Shown: positions 9,512-18,818 of the stretch, one piece after another | How the letters are laid out: each line of letters begins with the position of its first letter | How positions within the stretch are numbered: the first letter of the stretch is position 1 | Made by a program: the position numbers and the translations under genes | Notes under the pieces: model-generated | What the model saw: the letters and a program-made list of their open reading frames with translations, nothing else | Databases searched by the model: none | What the model was told of the DNA's origin: nothing | From: an uncultured Gilliamella sp. | GTDB lineage: Bacteria; Pseudomonadota; Gammaproteobacteria; Enterobacterales; Orbaceae | Reading direction: 5' to 3' | DNA: 35,734 bases | Assembly (NCBI GenBank): GCA_945271295.1 | Contig: CALYPG010000029.1 | Coordinates: 1-35,734, forward strand

Positions 9512-10774
9512 AATAAAGAAAATTCAGAAAAATTACACTATTGTACTTTTTGTGGAAAAAGCCAGCATGAAGTGAAAAAATTAATTGCTGGTCCGTCATC
9601 TATTTATATATGTAATGAATGCATCGGATTGTGTAATGATATCTTAAAAGAAGAAACAAGAAACTTCCTTTCACATGAAGAGTTCATTAGCAAACCATTA
9701 CCGACTCCACATGAAATTAGAGATCATCTTGATGAATATGTGATTGGTCAAGAACGAGCTAAAAAAGTTTTATCGGTTGCTGTATATAATCATTATAAAC
9801 GCTTACGTGGATATACTAATCGCAGTGATGTAGAGTTAGGTAAAAGTAATATTTTATTGATTGGCCCAACAGGAAGTGGTAAAACGTTATTAGCTGAGAC
9901 GTTAGCTCGATTTTTAGATGTACCTTTTGCCATGACGGATGCAACAACTCTTACAGAAGCTGGTTACGTTGGTGAAGATGTTGAAAATATTATTCAGAAA
10001 TTATTACAAAATTGTGATTATGATGTAGAAAAGGCTCAACGTGGTATTATTTATGTTGATGAAATTGATAAAATTTCTCGAAAATCGGATAATCCATCTA
10101 TCACTAGAGATGTCTCTGGGGAAGGCGTCCAGCAAGCTTTATTAAAAATTATTGAAGGTACAGTTGCATCAGTACCGCCAAAAGGTGGTCGCAAACATCC
10201 ACAACAGGAATTTTTACAGGTTGATACCTCAAAAATTCTTTTTATTTGTGGCGGGGCGTTTAGTGGTTTAGACAAGGTAATTGAAAATCGTGTTTCGACT
10301 AATACTGGAATTGGTTTTGGTGCAGAAGTGAAAAGTACTAAACAAAAAGCAACTGAGTCTGAATTACTGATGCAAATAGAACCTGAGGATTTAGTAAAAT
10401 TTGGCTTAATTCCTGAATTCATTGGTCGATTACCTGTTATTGGCACCTTGTCAGAATTAGATAAATCTGCTTTGATTAGTATTTTAACAGAACCTAAAAA
10501 CGCATTGACTAAGCAATTTCAAATATTATTTGATTTAGACGGAGCTGAACTTGAATTTTCTAAAGAAGCTTTAGATGCTATTGCTATAAAAGCAATGCAA
10601 CGCAAGACAGGAGCTCGTGGATTACGTTCAATAGTTGAAAATATTTTGTTAGACACAATGTATGATTTACCATCTATAAAGAATGTCAAAAAAGTTATTG
10701 TAGATCAAGAAACGGTTGAAAAATCGGTATCACCTAAATTTATTTATAGTGCTGATACAGAACTTTCTGCTTAA
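9509..10774 (+). CDS. clpX: ATP-dependent Clp protease ATP-binding subunit ClpX
   Basis: AAA+ unfoldase that feeds ssrA-tagged and other substrates to ClpP. The N-terminal four-Cys zinc domain has Cys at 12, 15, 35 and 38. The Walker A is GPTGSGKT at 119-126, the pore-1 loop is GYVG, Walker B is YVDEIDK, the RKH loop is GGRKHPQQ, and the ClpP-docking loop is GIGFG. Sensor 2 is in [12 protein letters not shown]. 421 aa with the GTG 9509 start, close to E. coli's 424. It follows clpP with no terminator between. Downstream is a 196-base gap before lon with a separate promoter. Confidence 0.98.
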   Translation: MNKENSEKLHYCTFCGKSQHEVKKLIAGPSSIYICNECIGLCNDILKEETRNFLSHEEFISKPLPTPHEIRDHLDEYVIGQERAKKVLSVAVYNHYKRLRGYTNRSDVELGKSNILLIGPTGSGKTLLAETLARFLDVPFAMTDATTLTEAGYVGEDVENIIQKLLQNCDYDVEKAQRGIIYVDEIDKISRKSDNPSITRDVSGEGVQQALLKIIEGTVASVPPKGGRKHPQQEFLQVDTSKILFICGGAFSGLDKVIENRVSTNTGIGFGAEVKSTKQKATESELLMQIEPEDLVKFGLIPEFIGRLPVIGTLSELDKSALISILTEPKNALTKQFQILFDLDGAELEFSKEALDAIAIKAMQRKTGARGLRSIVENILLDTMYDLPSIKNVKKVIVDQETVEKSVSPKFIYSADTELSA

Positions 10775-10778
10775 ATAA

Positions 10779-10798
10779 TTATACTTGTATAAGTATAA
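10779..10798 (+). repeat. hairpin after clpX
   Basis: TTATACTT GTAT AAGTATAA is a perfect 8-base stem with a 4-base loop, 5 bases after the clpX stop. No T-run follows, so it may protect the 3' end or be a weak stop rather than a true terminator. Confidence 0.4.
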
Positions 10799-10904
10799 GA
10801 TGACGGCAAATAAATGTAGATTCGTTTTCATTCTAAGATTAGGTTCTAGCATATTTTGTCAAGATGTTTCAGGAGTAGTATACGTTTAGATCATAAAGAA
10901 TAGG

Positions 10905-10932
10905 CTTGAATTTTAAAAAAAGATCCCAATAA
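10905..10932 (+). promoter_or_regulatory. sigma-32 (heat-shock) type promoter for lon
   Basis: CTTGAA (10905-10910) matches the sigma-32 -35 core. After a 14-base spacer comes CCCAAT (10925-10930), close to the -10 core CCCCAT. It lies about 40 bases before the lon ATG. In E. coli lon is a known RpoH-dependent gene, which supports the reading; the assignment here rests on the motif only. Confidence 0.6.
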
Positions 10933-10970
10933 CTTAATGATTAAGATATTGTACTAATAGAGAGAAATAA

Positions 10971-13406
10971 ATGAAAACAAAACAAACAAAAAAAATGATT
11001 ATGCCTATTTTGCCATTACGTGATGTGGTGGTGTTCCCACATATGGTAATTCCTCTCTTTGTCGGTAGAAATAAATCTATACGTTGCCTTGAAAGTGCGA
11101 TGGAAATGGATAAACAAGTTTTTCTTGTTACCCAAAAAAATCCATCGCAAGATGAACCGAATGTTGAGGATTTATATGAAGTCGGTACAATTGCTAACAT
11201 TTTACAATTGCTTCAATTACCAGATGGTACTGTTAAAGTTTTAGTTGAAGGAGTTGAGCGTGCAAAAATTGTTGATGTTATTGACCGCAAAGAAGATGAT
11301 TTTTTAATTGCAAACATTACAACACTAAATGACAAAAAGAAAACCTCAGACTTAAACGAAGCTCTGGTACGAGTTGTTTTAGCTAATTTTGATGAATATG
11401 CAAAGTTGAATAAAAAAGTTACGCAAGAAGTAGTTGATTCTATTCGTTTGATAAAACAGCCTTCTCAGTTAGCAGATTCCATTGCCGCAACACTATTTTT
11501 GAAAGTAGAACAAAAACAAGAAGTTCTGGTGACAGTTAATCTTGAAAAGCGTTTTGAATTACTTATTTCAATGATGGAAGCTGAGATAGATTTACTGCAA
11601 GTTGAAAAAAATATTCGTCAACGTGTTAAGCAGCAAATGGAGAAAGCACAGAAAGAATATTATCTTAATGAACAAATTAAAGCAATTCATAAAGAGTTAG
11701 GTGATATTGATAATAAATCAGATGAATATGAAGAGCTAAAAACAAAAATCACCAAAGCTAAAATGTCACAAGAGGCCACAGATAAAGCATTAGCAGAATT
11801 AAATAAACTCAAAATGATGCCGGCAATGTCTGCGGAAGCAACTGTAGTACGTGGCTATATCGATTGGATGATACAAGTTCCTTGGTATAAACGCAGCAAA
11901 GTCAAAAAAGATATCGAAGGTGCACAAAAAGTTTTAGATAAAGATCATTATGGTCTTGAACGGGTGAAAGACCGTATTTTGGAATATTTAGCAGTACAAG
12001 GTCGAGTGAATAAAGTTAAAGGACCGATTTTATGTTTAGTTGGTCCTCCAGGTGTTGGTAAAACGTCTCTTGGGCAATCTATTGCTAGGGCGACTGGTCG
12101 TCAGTATGTAAGAATGGCGTTAGGTGGAGTGCGTGATGAAGCTGAAATCCGTGGCCACAGACGTACTTATATTGGATCTATGCCAGGTAAATTAATCCAA
12201 CGCATGGTCAAAGTAGGGGTGAAAAACCCATTATTTTTATTAGATGAAATTGATAAGATGGCATCTGATATGCGAGGAGATCCTGCATCAGCATTATTAG
12301 AAGTGCTTGATCCTGAGCAAAATAACGCTTTTAATGACCATTATTTAGAAGTGGATTATGATTTATCTGATGTAATGTTTGTTGCAACAGCTAATTCAAT
12401 GAATATTCCAGCACCATTATTAGATAGAATGGAAGTTATTCGTCTATCTGGATATACGGAAGATGAAAAATTAAATATTGCTAAGCAACATTTAATTACC
12501 AAACAAATTGAAAATAATGGTTTAAAAACAAAAGAAATAAATATTGATGACTCAGCCATTATCGGTATTATTCGTTATTATACTCGAGAAGCAGGAGTGC
12601 GAAGCTTAGAACGAGAAATTGCCAAAATTTGCCGTAAAGTAGTCAAACAATTGGCACTCAATAGCAAATTGAAAAAAGTTAGTGTAACTCAAGATAATTT
12701 AAAAGAATTTTTAGGAGTACAGCGCTTTGATTATGGTAAAACTGATAATGAAAACAGGATTGGTCAAGTTATTGGACTTGCCTGGACTGAAGTTGGTGGG
12801 GATTTATTGACGATTGAGTCTGTAAGTGTTCCAGGTAAAGGAAAATTAACTTATACTGGTTCTTTGGGTGATGTCATGCAAGAGTCTATCCAAACCGCTT
12901 TAACTGTTGTGCGTTCTCGTGCTGATAAATTAGGTATTAATCCTGATTTTTACGAAAAACGCGATATTCATGTGCATGTACCTGATGGCGCTACACCAAA
13001 AGATGGACCTAGTGCAGGTATTGCAATGTGTACTTCGCTAATTTCAACGTTAACTGGTAATCCTGTTCGTTCAGATGTTGCAATGACAGGGGAAATAACA
13101 TTACGTGGTGAAGTTTTACCTATCGGGGGGTTAAAAGAAAAATTATTAGCAGCACACCGTGGGGGTATTAAAACAGTACTTATTCCTGTGGATAATGTTA
13201 AAGATTTGGAAGACATTCCGGATAATGTTAAAGCTGAACTGGATATACATCCGGTTAAATGGATTGATGAAGTAATAACTATCGCTTTACAAAATAATCC
13301 TTTTGGAATAGAGACGGTAAGTAAAAAAAAGTTGGTAAAGCAAGCAAGTAAAAGAGCAATCAAAAAAGAAAAAATTAGTGTTGAAACGACAACACGATTA
13401 AATTAG
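10971..13406 (+). CDS. lon: ATP-dependent Lon protease
   Basis: Homohexameric AAA+ serine protease that removes misfolded and regulatory proteins. The N-terminal LonN domain begins at IMPILPLRDVVVFPHMVIPL; Walker A is GPPGVGKT (358-365) and Walker B is FLLDEIDKM. The protease domain has the Ser681-Lys724 dyad (DGPSAGIAM and GGLKEKLLA; E. coli 679 and 722). The protein is 811 aa against 784 in E. coli. Homology ends near ALQNNPFGIETV, after which a Lys-rich tail of about 28 residues follows (SKKKLVKQASKRAIKKEK...TTTRLN). The tail starts at a run of eight A (13323-13330). A heat-shock type promoter lies upstream and a strong terminator downstream, so lon is probably its own unit. No HU gene follows, unlike E. 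coli. Confidence 0.98.
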   Translation: MKTKQTKKMIMPILPLRDVVVFPHMVIPLFVGRNKSIRCLESAMEMDKQVFLVTQKNPSQDEPNVEDLYEVGTIANILQLLQLPDGTVKVLVEGVERAKIVDVIDRKEDDFLIANITTLNDKKKTSDLNEALVRVVLANFDEYAKLNKKVTQEVVDSIRLIKQPSQLADSIAATLFLKVEQKQEVLVTVNLEKRFELLISMMEAEIDLLQVEKNIRQRVKQQMEKAQKEYYLNEQIKAIHKELGDIDNKSDEYEELKTKITKAKMSQEATDKALAELNKLKMMPAMSAEATVVRGYIDWMIQVPWYKRSKVKKDIEGAQKVLDKDHYGLERVKDRILEYLAVQGRVNKVKGPILCLVGPPGVGKTSLGQSIARATGRQYVRMALGGVRDEAEIRGHRRTYIGSMPGKLIQRMVKVGVKNPLFLLDEIDKMASDMRGDPASALLEVLDPEQNNAFNDHYLEVDYDLSDVMFVATANSMNIPAPLLDRMEVIRLSGYTEDEKLNIAKQHLITKQIENNGLKTKEINIDDSAIIGIIRYYTREAGVRSLEREIAKICRKVVKQLALNSKLKKVSVTQDNLKEFLGVQRFDYGKTDNENRIGQVIGLAWTEVGGDLLTIESVSVPGKGKLTYTGSLGDVMQESIQTALTVVRSRADKLGINPDFYEKRDIHVHVPDGATPKDGPSAGIAMCTSLISTLTGNPVRSDVAMTGEITLRGEVLPIGGLKEKLLAAHRGGIKTVLIPVDNVKDLEDIPDNVKAELDIHPVKWIDEVITIALQNNPFGIETVSKKKLVKQASKRAIKKEKISVETTTRLN

Positions 13407-13415
13407 ATTTTTAAT

Positions 13416-13447
13416 TAAAAAGATCAACATAATGTTGATCTTTTTTT
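13416..13447 (+). terminator. Rho-independent terminator of lon
   Basis: AAAAAGATCAACAT / ATGTTGATCTTTTT form an almost perfect stem around a central A, ending in seven T. This is the strongest terminator in the first half of the window. Confidence 0.9.
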
Positions 13448-13485
13448 GTCCTTAACATTCATACAATAGCCAATTTAACTAAATA

Positions 13486-13494
13486 TGCTATACT
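13486..13494 (+). promoter_or_regulatory. extended -10 promoter for ppiD
   Basis: TGCTATACT is an extended -10 (TGn plus TATACT at 13489-13494), 40 bases before the ppiD ATG and just after the lon terminator. No good -35 is seen, which is common for extended -10 promoters. Confidence 0.4.
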
Positions 13495-13533
13495 TATCAG
13501 ATTGAAAGTTAGGTTTATGGAGAATCGCAGGAA

Positions 13534-15396
13534 ATGATGGAGACAATCCGAGCAGCTGCAAATCATATTGTCATTAAAATTATTTTTGCAATAATTATTC
13601 TATGTTTTATTTTTACTGGTATTGGCTTTTTAGGTTTTAGTGGCGGTAATAGTGCTAGAGATGAACAATTCTATATTGCAAAAATAAATGGTGATGGAAT
13701 AAGCCGAGCTGAATTTGAAGCGCAAGCTAGCTTAGTGACTGCAAATGCAGGAGGGGATATTTCTTTTATAAAACAACTAAGGCGTAATGTTTTAAATTTT
13801 GAAATTAATAATTATCTGACCTTCAAATTCTCACAAGATCTTAAAACTAATATTAGTAATACCAAACTAGCGGATTATATAAGAGCACAAAAAATCTTTT
13901 TTGAAAATGGTCAATTTAGTAATAAAAAATATTTAGAGATACTTCAAGCTAATAATTATACTTCTGATGGGTATGCTGAAGTTGTAAAAACTGAATTACA
14001 ACAGCGGCAGGTAGTAGATGCGCTCATCACTACCAATTTTGTTTTACCTATTGACTCCGAAATATCTTCATTAAAAAATCAGACAAGAAAGGTTTATGCA
14101 ACTTTCATTGATCCTTCAGTGGTAAATATGGATGATGTCAATATATCACTTGAAGATGAAAAAAAATATTATGATGAGCATCAAAATGAGTTTTTTAAAA
14201 ATGAAAGAGTGAAATTCAAGTACATTTCGAATTCTAAAGAAAATCTAGAGAATTCGATTGTCGTTACAGATAATGACATTAAAAAAGAATTTGACAAAAA
14301 TATTAAAGCCTATTCATTTCCAGCTAAAAATGCCTATAGTGTAATTTTTATTACTGATAAAGAGCAAGCTGATGATATTATGAAAAAGCTTTCATCCGGA
14401 AGTGATTTTAATAGTATTGTAAAAACCGTGAACCAAAATAGTAATATATCACCATATGGTAAAAATGGTTCATTAGGATGGTTTGCTATTGACGATTCAC
14501 TACCACAAGCCTTTAAAGATGCTAATTTGAAAAAAGTGGGGCAAATTTCAACACCTATTGCAGTTGATGGTGGGTTCTTGATCGTTAAATTAGATGCTTC
14601 ACAAAAAGCTAAAACAATGGATTTGGATTATGCTAAATATCAAATTAGTGAAAAATTGCATGATCAAAAATTGCAACGAACCTTCGAAACCGAAGAAGAT
14701 AAAATTAAAGCAGGCTTGAATCATTCACCACTATCTTTGGAAGAACTTGCTAAAAAAGCTGGTTTTGATGTATTTGATTCTGACTGGACTTATTACAATG
14801 ATACGATATCTATTTTACGTTTTCCAGAAGTGCGAGATGTAGCATTTAGTGATGAGATGATAGTTGATGGTAAAGTAACCAATAAGATTTCAGATATAAT
14901 TCCTATTGGTTCAGGTAAAAATATGCTTGACTTTGTTATTCAAGTTACGGATTACCGTCCTGAAGGAATAGCGCCATTTGATGAAGTTAAAGAGCAAATT
15001 CATCAAAAACTATATACTGATATTGCTAGAAGTCGTTTTAAAGCTACTGTTGATGGCTTTTTAGCTGAATTAAATAAATCAGGAAGATCTGATAATGTGC
15101 GTTTTTCTCGAAATTATACATTAACTCGTGATTCTTCAGGTGATCTGGATAAAAAAGTTGTTGATATGGTTTTTGATCTAGTGCCTTCCCCAACAAATAA
15201 AAGTATCTATGGTGTACAGTTTATGGATGATACAAGTGCTTATATTACAGTGCTAGCAGCAGTAAATACACCAAAAGAACAACAAGACCTTTCGGCAGAA
15301 CTACGACCTTCAATTATAAATGAAACGTATTATTATTTTAATTCTGATATTCGTTCTAAGGCTAAAATTGAAATTATGCCAAACTCGAATTTGTGA
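13534..15396 (+). CDS. ppiD: periplasmic folding chaperone PpiD (SurA N-terminal and parvulin domains)
   Basis: Membrane-anchored chaperone at the SecYEG exit that receives proteins entering the periplasm. The N-terminus MMETIRAAANHIVIKIIFAI followed by a single membrane helix (about residues 14-36) matches E. coli PpiD almost position by position. A SurA-like chaperone region follows, with one parvulin domain at about 266-352 (NGSLGWFAID, GGFLIVKLD). 620 aa against 623. GCAGGAA lies before the ATG pair. In E. coli lon-hupB-ppiD-ybaV is the order; hupB is absent here and the ComEA-like gene still follows. A good terminator follows at 15432. Confidence 0.95.
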   Translation: MMETIRAAANHIVIKIIFAIIILCFIFTGIGFLGFSGGNSARDEQFYIAKINGDGISRAEFEAQASLVTANAGGDISFIKQLRRNVLNFEINNYLTFKFSQDLKTNISNTKLADYIRAQKIFFENGQFSNKKYLEILQANNYTSDGYAEVVKTELQQRQVVDALITTNFVLPIDSEISSLKNQTRKVYATFIDPSVVNMDDVNISLEDEKKYYDEHQNEFFKNERVKFKYISNSKENLENSIVVTDNDIKKEFDKNIKAYSFPAKNAYSVIFITDKEQADDIMKKLSSGSDFNSIVKTVNQNSNISPYGKNGSLGWFAIDDSLPQAFKDANLKKVGQISTPIAVDGGFLIVKLDASQKAKTMDLDYAKYQISEKLHDQKLQRTFETEEDKIKAGLNHSPLSLEELAKKAGFDVFDSDWTYYNDTISILRFPEVRDVAFSDEMIVDGKVTNKISDIIPIGSGKNMLDFVIQVTDYRPEGIAPFDEVKEQIHQKLYTDIARSRFKATVDGFLAELNKSGRSDNVRFSRNYTLTRDSSGDLDKKVVDMVFDLVPSPTNKSIYGVQFMDDTSAYITVLAAVNTPKEQQDLSAELRPSIINETYYYFNSDIRSKAKIEIMPNSNL

Positions 15397-15431
15397 TTAA
15401 GTTCAAATATTAATGTTAAAATAAGCAAAAT

Positions 15432-15466
15432 AGAAAAGTCACATAAGTGACTTTTCTCATTTTTAT
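15432..15466 (+). terminator. Rho-independent terminator of ppiD
   Basis: AGAAAAGTCAC ATAA GTGACTTTTCT is an 11-base perfect stem with a 4-base loop, followed by CATTTTTA. It lies 35 bases after the ppiD stop. Confidence 0.85.
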
Positions 15467-15549
15467 AATGAGCTAAATTCTTTTATTTGATTAGGTGAGA
15501 TAGTTATAAAGCAAATTTAATTGCATAAACTATTTTAGAGGTTAATCAA

Positions 15550-15855
15550 ATGAAACTATTTTCACTATTATGTTTTTTATTATCAACTATTACATTTTCA
15601 ACTATGAGTTTAGCTGATTCAGTACCAACTGAATCAAGTAAACAGACCCAGGCACAAGTCGAACAAGTTAATATTAATACTGCCTCCGCAGAGCAATTAA
15701 CAAAAGTGTTAAATGGAATTGGAAAAAGTAAAGCTCAAAAAATTATTGAATATCGTGAAAAATTTGGACCATTTGTTTCAATAGAACAACTTAAGGAGGT
15801 TTCTGGCATAGGACAAGCTACATTGGACAAAAATTCTGGAAAAATAACTTTATAA
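15550..15855 (+). CDS. comEA: ComEA/YbaV-like helix-hairpin-helix protein
   Basis: Small exported DNA-binding protein: signal peptide at residues 1-22 (MKLFSLLCFLLSTITFSTMS, cut after SLA), a short Ser/Gln-rich linker, and a helix-hairpin-helix domain at 38-101. That domain has the family patterns VNINTASAEQL, LNGIGKSKAQKIIEYRE and LKEVSGIG. Relatives bind incoming DNA in the periplasm during natural competence in some Gammaproteobacteria; in E. coli the equivalent YbaV has no settled role. 101 aa. It sits after ppiD, as ybaV does in E. coli. GAGG lies nine bases before the ATG. Function in competence is inference, since no other competence gene is in view. Confidence 0.85.
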   Translation: MKLFSLLCFLLSTITFSTMSLADSVPTESSKQTQAQVEQVNINTASAEQLTKVLNGIGKSKAQKIIEYREKFGPFVSIEQLKEVSGIGQATLDKNSGKITL

Positions 15856-15860
15856 TAATT

Positions 15861-15884
15861 ATCCACCGATTTAACTCGGTGGAT
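15861..15884. terminator. hairpin between convergent comEA and priA
   Basis: ATCCACCGA TTTAAC TCGGTGGAT is a perfect 9-base stem with a 6-base loop in the 40-base gap between convergent stop codons. T-rich tails are weak on both sides (AGTATTAAAT on plus, AATTATTATA on minus). It probably acts in both directions. Confidence 0.65.
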
Positions 15885-15895
15885 AGTATTAAATA

Positions 15896-18064
15896 TCATA
15901 GATCTATGGGATCAACATCAATACTCCAACGTACTTTGGATGTTTCAACCCATTTTTCTATATTCGTAAGAAGTTGATCTAGTATGTGTTGCAGTATTTG
16001 CCTGTTGCTGTGTTGGAGTAATAGTTGCCAACGATTATAACCTGCTTTTTTAGGTTGGATTGCTTGTGTAGGGCCCACTTGCCATAAATTATGATTAACA
16101 TTTTTTTTAAGCCAGTCATGGATGTGTTGTAAAAACATCGGCGCATATTGGTTATTTCTATCTGCTGCACGAATTAGTGCTTGATAACTAAAAGGTGGTA
16201 ATTGGGTTTGTCGTCTTTCTTGTAATGTGACTTTAGCAAATTCCTGATAACCTTTAGTAAGTAAAATCTTTAGTAATGGGTGATCAGGATGATATGTTTG
16301 TAAAATAACTTCTCCCGCTTTTGTTTCTCGCCCTGCCCGACCTGAGACCTGAGTATAAATTTGAGCAAATCGTTCGGTAGCACGAAAATCGCTAGAGAAC
16401 AAGGCCCCATCCACATCGACAATTCCAACTAAAGTAACATCAGGAAAGTGATGACCTTTAGCCAATATTTGTGTGCCGACTAAAATATGAGCGCCACCTT
16501 GTTGGATTTTTTGTAAATAATCATCTAATACTCCTTTCTTACTGACAGTATCCCGGTCGATACGACTAATTTGAATATTTGGAAATAAGATTTCAAGCTG
16601 CTTTTCAAGTTGTTCTGTTCCAAAGCCAATAGGTATTAAGTGACTTGAACCACATTTAGGGCATTGAGTGGGTATTATTCTTGATGAATCACAATGATGG
16701 CAACTTAACTTTTGCTGTTTTTGATGATAGGTATAAGGCCGATCACAGCGAGGGCATTCAGCTATCCAACCACAATCATGACAAATTAGCAATGGTGAAA
16801 AACCTCGACGATTTAAAAATAACATTACCTGGTTATTGTTAGATAAATGCTTCCTTATCTGCTCAATGAGTGGATATGATAAACCTGCGGTAAGCACTAA
16901 TCCTCGAAGATCTAAAATAGACTGTTTGGCTAATGTAGCGCTACCTGCTCTTTCAGTAAGCTGTAGTAATTGATATTTATTATTTTGTGCATTATTTAAA
17001 GTTTCAAGTGACGGAGTTGCTGATCCTAATAATATTGGAATATTTGCAATTTTAGCAAGAGTAATCGCTAAGTCACGCGCATGATACCGCCAACCTTCTT
17101 GTTGTTTATAGGAACTATCATGTTCTTCATCAATAATAATCATTCCTAAATTTTTGAATGGCGTGAACAATGCAGAGCGCGTTCCAACGATAATAGCATT
17201 ATCGCCATTTTTGCTTCTTAGCCAAACAGCCAAACGTTGTTTTTCTGTTAATCCTGAATGCAAAATATCTATTGGCGCGTTAAAGCGTTGTTTAAAACGT
17301 TTAATTGTTTGAGGTGTAAGGCTAATTTCTGGGACAAGCACTAATACTTGTTTACCTTTAGATAATATGTCAGTAAGTATATTTAAATATACTTCGGTTT
17401 TGCCTGAGCCCGTTATACCTTCCAGCAAAAATACACCAAAATGATTATTTTGTTTATTTAATGTTGTGACTGCATATGACTGTTGGTCATTTAATTTGAT
17501 AGAAGTTGTGTTAGCCGAAAAATCATTTTGCCATTGATTAATATCAGATGGTTCTACTATTTGTTCTATTAAGTGTTTTTTTTGTAATTCGCAATATATA
17601 GTTTTATTAAAATCAATTTGATGATCAGTATTATTTCGTAATGAAGATAATAATAACTTCTGTTTGGGTGCTCGTGATAAGGAGTTTAGATCAATTTCAT
17701 GTCCTAATTTGGTCAATTGCCATTGTTTAACTTCGTCTTTAGTCGCTTGACGACCTTGTCGCAATAAAATGGGCATGGCATGAAACAAAACTTCGCCAAG
17801 TGGATAATGATAATAACTTGCAGCCCAATTTAACAATTTCCAGATTGAATCGGTAAAGAGAGGTGTTTGATCAACAACATCAATGATTGACTTTAAATTG
17901 TTGATATTGAGATCAGATTGTTGATCAATTTTGACAATGATGCCAATTGCCTGACGTTTGCCAAAAGGAACTCTAACCCGCATGCCAATTTCTGCGGGTA
18001 CCACTAATTGATAATCAAAAAGTTGGTGAATTGGTACCGGTAAAGCTACATGAGCAATAAGCAT
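15896..18064 (-). CDS. priA: primosomal replication restart helicase PriA (N')
   Basis: DEAH-type 3'-5' helicase that recognises stalled forks and reloads the replisome. The 3'-DNA-binding domain is at the N-terminus (residues 1-105). Walker A is GITGSGKT at 216-223 and the Walker B box is DEEH at 312-315, followed by the aromatic-rich loop DSSYKQQEGWRYHARDLA. Motif III is LLGSATPS, and eight zinc-binding Cys are at 428, 431, 437, 440, 455, 458, 468 and 471. Motif VI region is QVSGRAGR. 722 aa against 732 in E. coli. It stands alone, converging on comEA and diverging from moaC; in E. coli it is elsewhere on the map. Confidence 0.97.
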   Translation of the reverse strand: MLIAHVALPVPIHQLFDYQLVVPAEIGMRVRVPFGKRQAIGIIVKIDQQSDLNINNLKSIIDVVDQTPLFTDSIWKLLNWAASYYHYPLGEVLFHAMPILLRQGRQATKDEVKQWQLTKLGHEIDLNSLSRAPKQKLLLSSLRNNTDHQIDFNKTIYCELQKKHLIEQIVEPSDINQWQNDFSANTTSIKLNDQQSYAVTTLNKQNNHFGVFLLEGITGSGKTEVYLNILTDILSKGKQVLVLVPEISLTPQTIKRFKQRFNAPIDILHSGLTEKQRLAVWLRSKNGDNAIIVGTRSALFTPFKNLGMIIIDEEHDSSYKQQEGWRYHARDLAITLAKIANIPILLGSATPSLETLNNAQNNKYQLLQLTERAGSATLAKQSILDLRGLVLTAGLSYPLIEQIRKHLSNNNQVMLFLNRRGFSPLLICHDCGWIAECPRCDRPYTYHQKQQKLSCHHCDSSRIIPTQCPKCGSSHLIPIGFGTEQLEKQLEILFPNIQISRIDRDTVSKKGVLDDYLQKIQQGGAHILVGTQILAKGHHFPDVTLVGIVDVDGALFSSDFRATERFAQIYTQVSGRAGRETKAGEVILQTYHPDHPLLKILLTKGYQEFAKVTLQERRQTQLPPFSYQALIRAADRNNQYAPMFLQHIHDWLKKNVNHNLWQVGPTQAIQPKKAGYNRWQLLLQHSNRQILQHILDQLLTNIEKWVETSKVRWSIDVDPIDL

Positions 18065-18073
18065 TAAAAATCA

Positions 18074-18101
18074 CAATAATAATTTAATAAATGCATTATT
18101 G
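18074..18101. repeat. inverted repeat upstream of priA
   Basis: CAATAAT (18074-18080) and ATTATTG (18095-18101) flank a 14-base spacer, 10 bases before the priA start in the divergent priA-moaC gap. Very AT-rich, so it may be chance. Confidence 0.25.
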
Positions 18102-18245
18102 TACGCAGTTTTTTATTAACTCGCAAAAGCTAAGCTAACTAATTTGTTGTTCTTCATGCTAATCAGTTAATTATATTATTTAAATTTGTAATCTAAATTA
18201 AAATTAATTAATACTATTTTGTAATAGTTTCTATTTACTCAAAAA

Positions 18246-18255
18246 GTGGTATCAT
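18246..18255 (+). promoter_or_regulatory. extended -10 promoter candidate for moaCDE
   Basis: GTGGTATCAT carries an extended -10 (TGG plus TATCAT at 18250-18255) about 60 bases before the moaC ATG. No convincing -35 at normal spacing. I see nothing resembling the long structured Moco riboswitch that precedes moaA in E. coli. Confidence 0.35.
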
Positions 18256-18317
18256 CTTTTAAAATTTGTTATCTTGTTTCTGTTATATCAATTTATGAAG
18301 TTATAAGGTTAAGGTTA

Positions 18318-18818
18318 ATGTCACTATTATTTTCTCATATTAATCAGTATGGTGAAGCCCATATGGTTGACGTTTCAGATAAACAAATAACAACGCGTAC
18401 AGCTAAGGCTGAATCTTTTGTGTTTATGGATGCTAAAACACTCAATATGATCATTGAGGGAAGACATCATAAAGGTGACGTTTTTGCTACCGCGAGGATT
18501 GCGGGTATTCAAGCTGCTAAAAAAACTTGGGAACTTATTCCTCTATGTCACCCATTATTACTCAGTAAAATTGAAGTGAATATTGAAGCTGATTTAGTTA
18601 ATCATTGTGTTAGAATTGAGTCCTTATGTAGAGTAACCGGTCAAACCGGTGTTGAAATGGAAGCATTGGTTGCATCCTCAGTAGCGGCTTTAACTATTTA
18701 TGATATGTGTAAAGCAGTTCAAAAAGATATGGTAATCACTCAAGTTAGATTATTAACCAAAACAGGTGGTAAATCAGGTGATTTTAATGCCAAAAACAAT
18801 AACAACGATGGGAAATGA
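18318..18818 (+). CDS. moaC: cyclic pyranopterin monophosphate synthase MoaC
   Basis: Converts the MoaA product 3',8-cyclo-GTP to cyclic pyranopterin monophosphate, first committed intermediate of molybdenum cofactor. Nearly the whole chain matches E. coli MoaC, including [47 protein letters not shown] and the catalytic KAVQKDM block. 166 aa against 161. The frame is open upstream to 18246, but the ATG at 18318 gives the family N-terminus ([20 protein letters not shown]) and has AAGG nine bases upstream. Stop overlaps moaD by four bases. Neither moaA, whose product supplies the substrate, nor moaB is adjacent, so moaA must be elsewhere if the pathway works. Confidence 0.97.
   Translation: MSLLFSHINQYGEAHMVDVSDKQITTRTAKAESFVFMDAKTLNMIIEGRHHKGDVFATARIAGIQAAKKTWELIPLCHPLLLSKIEVNIEADLVNHCVRIESLCRVTGQTGVEMEALVASSVAALTIYDMCKAVQKDMVITQVRLLTKTGGKSGDFNAKNNNNDGK

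Noticed and set aside
12968-13363. 131-codon minus-strand frame inside lon
   Set aside because: Antisense shadow of a highly conserved coding region with no ribosome site and no recognisable product. The same holds for 10051-10446 (in clpX), 5530-5757 (in bamA) and the other short frames in genes.
18065-18317. Molybdenum cofactor riboswitch ahead of moaC
   Set aside because: Only short AT-rich inverted repeats are present; none of the GC-rich helices expected of that RNA.
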